A DNA stretch of 9,100 bases from Crocinitomicaceae bacterium (GTDB lineage Bacteria > Bacteroidota > Bacteroidia > Flavobacteriales_D > Crocinitomicaceae), in assembly GCA_027084145.1 (NCBI GenBank), contig JALWLM010000518.1:1-9100 (forward strand). The letters run 5' to 3'. Position numbers and translations under genes: made by a program. Shown piece by piece: positions 7,265 to 9,100 of this stretch. The notes beneath the pieces were generated by a model. The model was not told the DNA's origin. It searched no databases and saw only the letters and a list, made by a program, of their open reading frames with translations. The number at the start of each line of letters is the position of its first letter. The stretch's first letter is position 1.

Positions 7265-9100
7265 ATGTCTATGTTAAAATTCAAACATACATATATTTTA
7301 TGGATTATAGGATTGTTCTTTTATACATCCTGCAATCAAACAAAATATGTCCCCATTGGAAAATATCTTCTAAAAAAAAACAAAATTATTGTCATTGACA
7401 ATAAGGATATAGATAAGGATGAATTAGCAGATATTATCAAACAAAAACCAAATTTTAAGCGCTTCTTTCGGAAATGGAGACTTTCATATTACAATATGAT
7501 TGACTCTGCTAAAGTTGCAGAAAAACGATTACAAAAAAACGAGGAAATCAAAAAGAAAAACAACCAATTAAGATTAAAAGAAAAAAGAATTAATCAACGA
7601 AGAATTGCTCGAGCAAGAAAAAAAGGAAAAACAGGGTATCGAAAAAAGACAATTCAATTAAAAGACACTATTCAACCTAAAATGTTTTTTAGAGAATGGT
7701 TGAAATATAAAATCGGGGAACCTCCTGTTATTTTTGATAGTCTGCTGTTTGAAAAATCAATTGAACAATTAAATGCTTATTTAAAAAGAAAAGGATTTTA
7801 TCATAGTAATGTTGCCGGAGAAGTAAAATATAAAAAAAACAAAAAAGCAGTTATTTCTTACCGCATTACTCCCGGAAAACGATACTTTATAGACTCTGTA
7901 TATGTTGTAGCAAAAGACCCTGAAATTAAAAAACTTTACAACGAATTTTACTCTACCTACCCTTCTGAACGATTAGTTAAAAAACCTTTTGATATTGATT
8001 TATTAGATCATCATCGATATCTAGTTGCAAAATTTTTAAGAAATCATGGATATTATGGTTTACAGAAAAGCAGTATTATTTTTCTTGTTGACACATCAAA
8101 AACAAATTTTTCAACTTCAATAGGTATTCAATTTAATGATCGCCTTATCAAGGCAAAAAGCTCCGATTCTACAATATATGTACCCCAAAAAAAAGCAACT
8201 ATTGAAAACATTTTCTTTCACGTTTCTGATACGGCTTTTTACGAAGGGAACTTTAAACAAAAAATAATTGAAACGAATAAAAAATTATATAATGAACAAT
8301 TTCTAACAACACTTGATACAATTGTTTACACTCCTTACATGAAGAAATACTTAGATTCTTCTCGTACTATTATTATCACTTATAACGGTCATTTAATGTA
8401 TCGTCCAAAAGTCCTTGAAATGCAAAATCATTTAGAAAGAGGAGACTTGTATTCTGATAAAAAACTTGAACAAGGGTATTTGGGATTGTTACGCTTAAAC
8501 AATTTTCAAGCAGTTAAAGTCAAAATAAAAGAAAAAGAATCCGGAACACTTGATATTCATTATTATTTACTTCCTACAAAACGACAATCTTTTGGTATAG
8601 AACCAAAGGCGACCAACTCTAATGGTTTTCTTGGAGCTGCTGCCACTATTTTTTATCTTAATCGGAATATTTTTAGAGGTGCAGAAATACTCACGGTCTC
8701 CTTTTCAGGAGGATTTGAATCAAGTCCTCCTATTTTTGATGAAACCATTAATGGTGATAAAATTAAGTTAAGTGCTCGAGAGTTTAATATATTTGAACTA
8801 GGACCTTCAATCAAACTGGAAATTCCCGGACTCTTTCCTATTACTAATTCTAATATCTCTAAACAACTATTGCCAAAAACAATTATTTCTTCTTCATATA
8901 ATTTTCAAAAAAGAAATGAATTTTCTCGAAGCCTATTTCAAATGAATTACCAATGGATGTTTCATTTAAATCAAACAACGAGATTTAATATTGGATTTCC
9001 GGGTATTTCAGCTATAAAATTAATCAACATAGATAAATCTCAAGAATTTGAAAATAAACTAAACAACCTTAATGATTTATTTTTACTGAATGCTTATAGC
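7265..9100 (+). CDS. tamL: TamL, lipidated BamA/TamA-family outer-membrane assembly protein (3' truncated by window)
   Basis: The frame is open from 7265 to the window end (612 residues, no stop), so the C-terminus is missing. TamL is the Bacteroidota lipoprotein form of TamA, an Omp85 outer-membrane protein that works with the inner-membrane-anchored TamB in envelope biogenesis. A lipoprotein signal ends at Cys23 (YTSC, then NQTKYVP), and the following YLLKKNKI is typical of the family. Residues 83-128 are a very basic, probably helical insertion. POTRA-like repeats follow: about 146-212 (IGEPPVIFD, YLKRKGFY), 213-290 (FLRNHGYYG) and 305-438. The Omp85 barrel begins near Arg440 and includes NRNIFRGAE. 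The full protein is usually about 750-850 residues, so most of the barrel lies to the right. A second ATG at 7271 would remove only two residues. Its divergent position beside a TrmH-type methyltransferase fits TamL loci; tamB would be expected downstream. No surface-export signal (acidic residues after the Cys) is visible, which fits a periplasm-facing lipid anchor. Confidence 0.88.
   Translation, partial: MSMLKFKHTYILWIIGLFFYTSCNQTKYVPIGKYLLKKNKIIVIDNKDIDKDELADIIKQKPNFKRFFRKWRLSYYNMIDSAKVAEKRLQKNEEIKKKNNQLRLKEKRINQRRIARARKKGKTGYRKKTIQLKDTIQPKMFFREWLKYKIGEPPVIFDSLLFEKSIEQLNAYLKRKGFYHSNVAGEVKYKKNKKAVISYRITPGKRYFIDSVYVVAKDPEIKKLYNEFYSTYPSERLVKKPFDIDLLDHHRYLVAKFLRNHGYYGLQKSSIIFLVDTSKTNFSTSIGIQFNDRLIKAKSSDSTIYVPQKKATIENIFFHVSDTAFYEGNFKQKIIETNKKLYNEQFLTTLDTIVYTPYMKKYLDSSRTIIITYNGHLMYRPKVLEMQNHLERGDLYSDKKLEQGYLGLLRLNNFQAVKVKIKEKESGTLDIHYYLLPTKRQSFGIEPKATNSNGFLGAAATIFYLNRNIFRGAEILTVSFSGGFESSPPIFDETINGDKIKLSAREFNIFELGPSIKLEIPGLFPITNSNISKQLLPKTIISSSYNFQKRNEFSRSLFQMNYQWMFHLNQTTRFNIGFPGISAIKLINIDKSQEFENKLNNLNDLFLLNAYS
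7282..7289 (-). promoter_or_regulatory. Possible methyltransferase promoter -7 element, inside tamL
   Basis: The minus strand reads TATGTTTG, an exact TAnnTTTG match. It lies over tamL codons 6-9 and faces the methyltransferase gene. Transcription would start near 7276-7279 and give a leader of about 40 bases before the GTG at 7239. No minus-strand TTG lies at the expected -33 distance, so the call rests on the -7 match alone. If it is real, the TTG at 7284 is part of the promoter and not a start codon. Confidence 0.35.

Noticed and set aside
1..9100. CRISPR arrays, tRNA or rRNA genes, insertion sequences, phage or defence genes
   Set aside because: I saw no regularly spaced repeats, transposase, terminal inverted repeats or RNA-gene signatures. 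Apart from the leader, the gene content fills the window.

Overview
This is an AT-rich window from a member of the Bacteroidota, probably a Flavobacteriales-like lineage. The evidence is type IX secretion system (T9SS) proteins, a T9SS type A C-terminal sorting domain, a lipidated TamA homologue (TamL), A-rich leaders without Shine-Dalgarno sequences, and exact matches to the Bacteroidota promoter element TAnnTTTG. It holds three complete genes and one 5' partial gene. I see no tRNA, rRNA, CRISPR array, insertion sequence or phage gene.

Layout. Bases 1-196 are a non-coding leader with a probable rightward promoter (104-111) and a probable leftward promoter (60-67) facing out of the window. 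Bases 197-1309 (+) encode a PorV/PorQ-family outer-membrane beta-barrel (PorV2-like). Three bases later, 1313-6511 (+) encode a 1732-residue secreted gingipain-type (peptidase C25) protein with a T9SS C-terminal domain (PorU2-like). After an 11-bp convergent gap, bases 6523-7239 (-) encode a SpoU/TrmH-type RNA 2'-O-methyltransferase. Divergent from it, with only 25 bp between start codons, bases 7265-9100 (+) encode the first 612 residues of TamL, which runs off the right edge.

How the genes work together. The first two genes form a tight operon that resembles the PorU-PorV pair of the T9SS attachment complex: a cysteine-protease sortase held at the cell surface by a barrel partner. The 1732-residue protein is well above usual PorU size. 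It adds CARDB/Ig-like modules and a probable ILEI/PANDER-like domain, so the pair looks like a paralogous, perhaps specialised, sortase-anchor unit. The methyltransferase and TamL are housekeeping genes (RNA modification; outer-membrane biogenesis) that share a very compact divergent promoter region.

No wholly new system is evident. The points most worth a second look are the PorV2-PorU2 pair and its embedded ILEI-like domain, the face-to-face promoters between the methyltransferase and tamL, and a strongly basic insertion in TamL.
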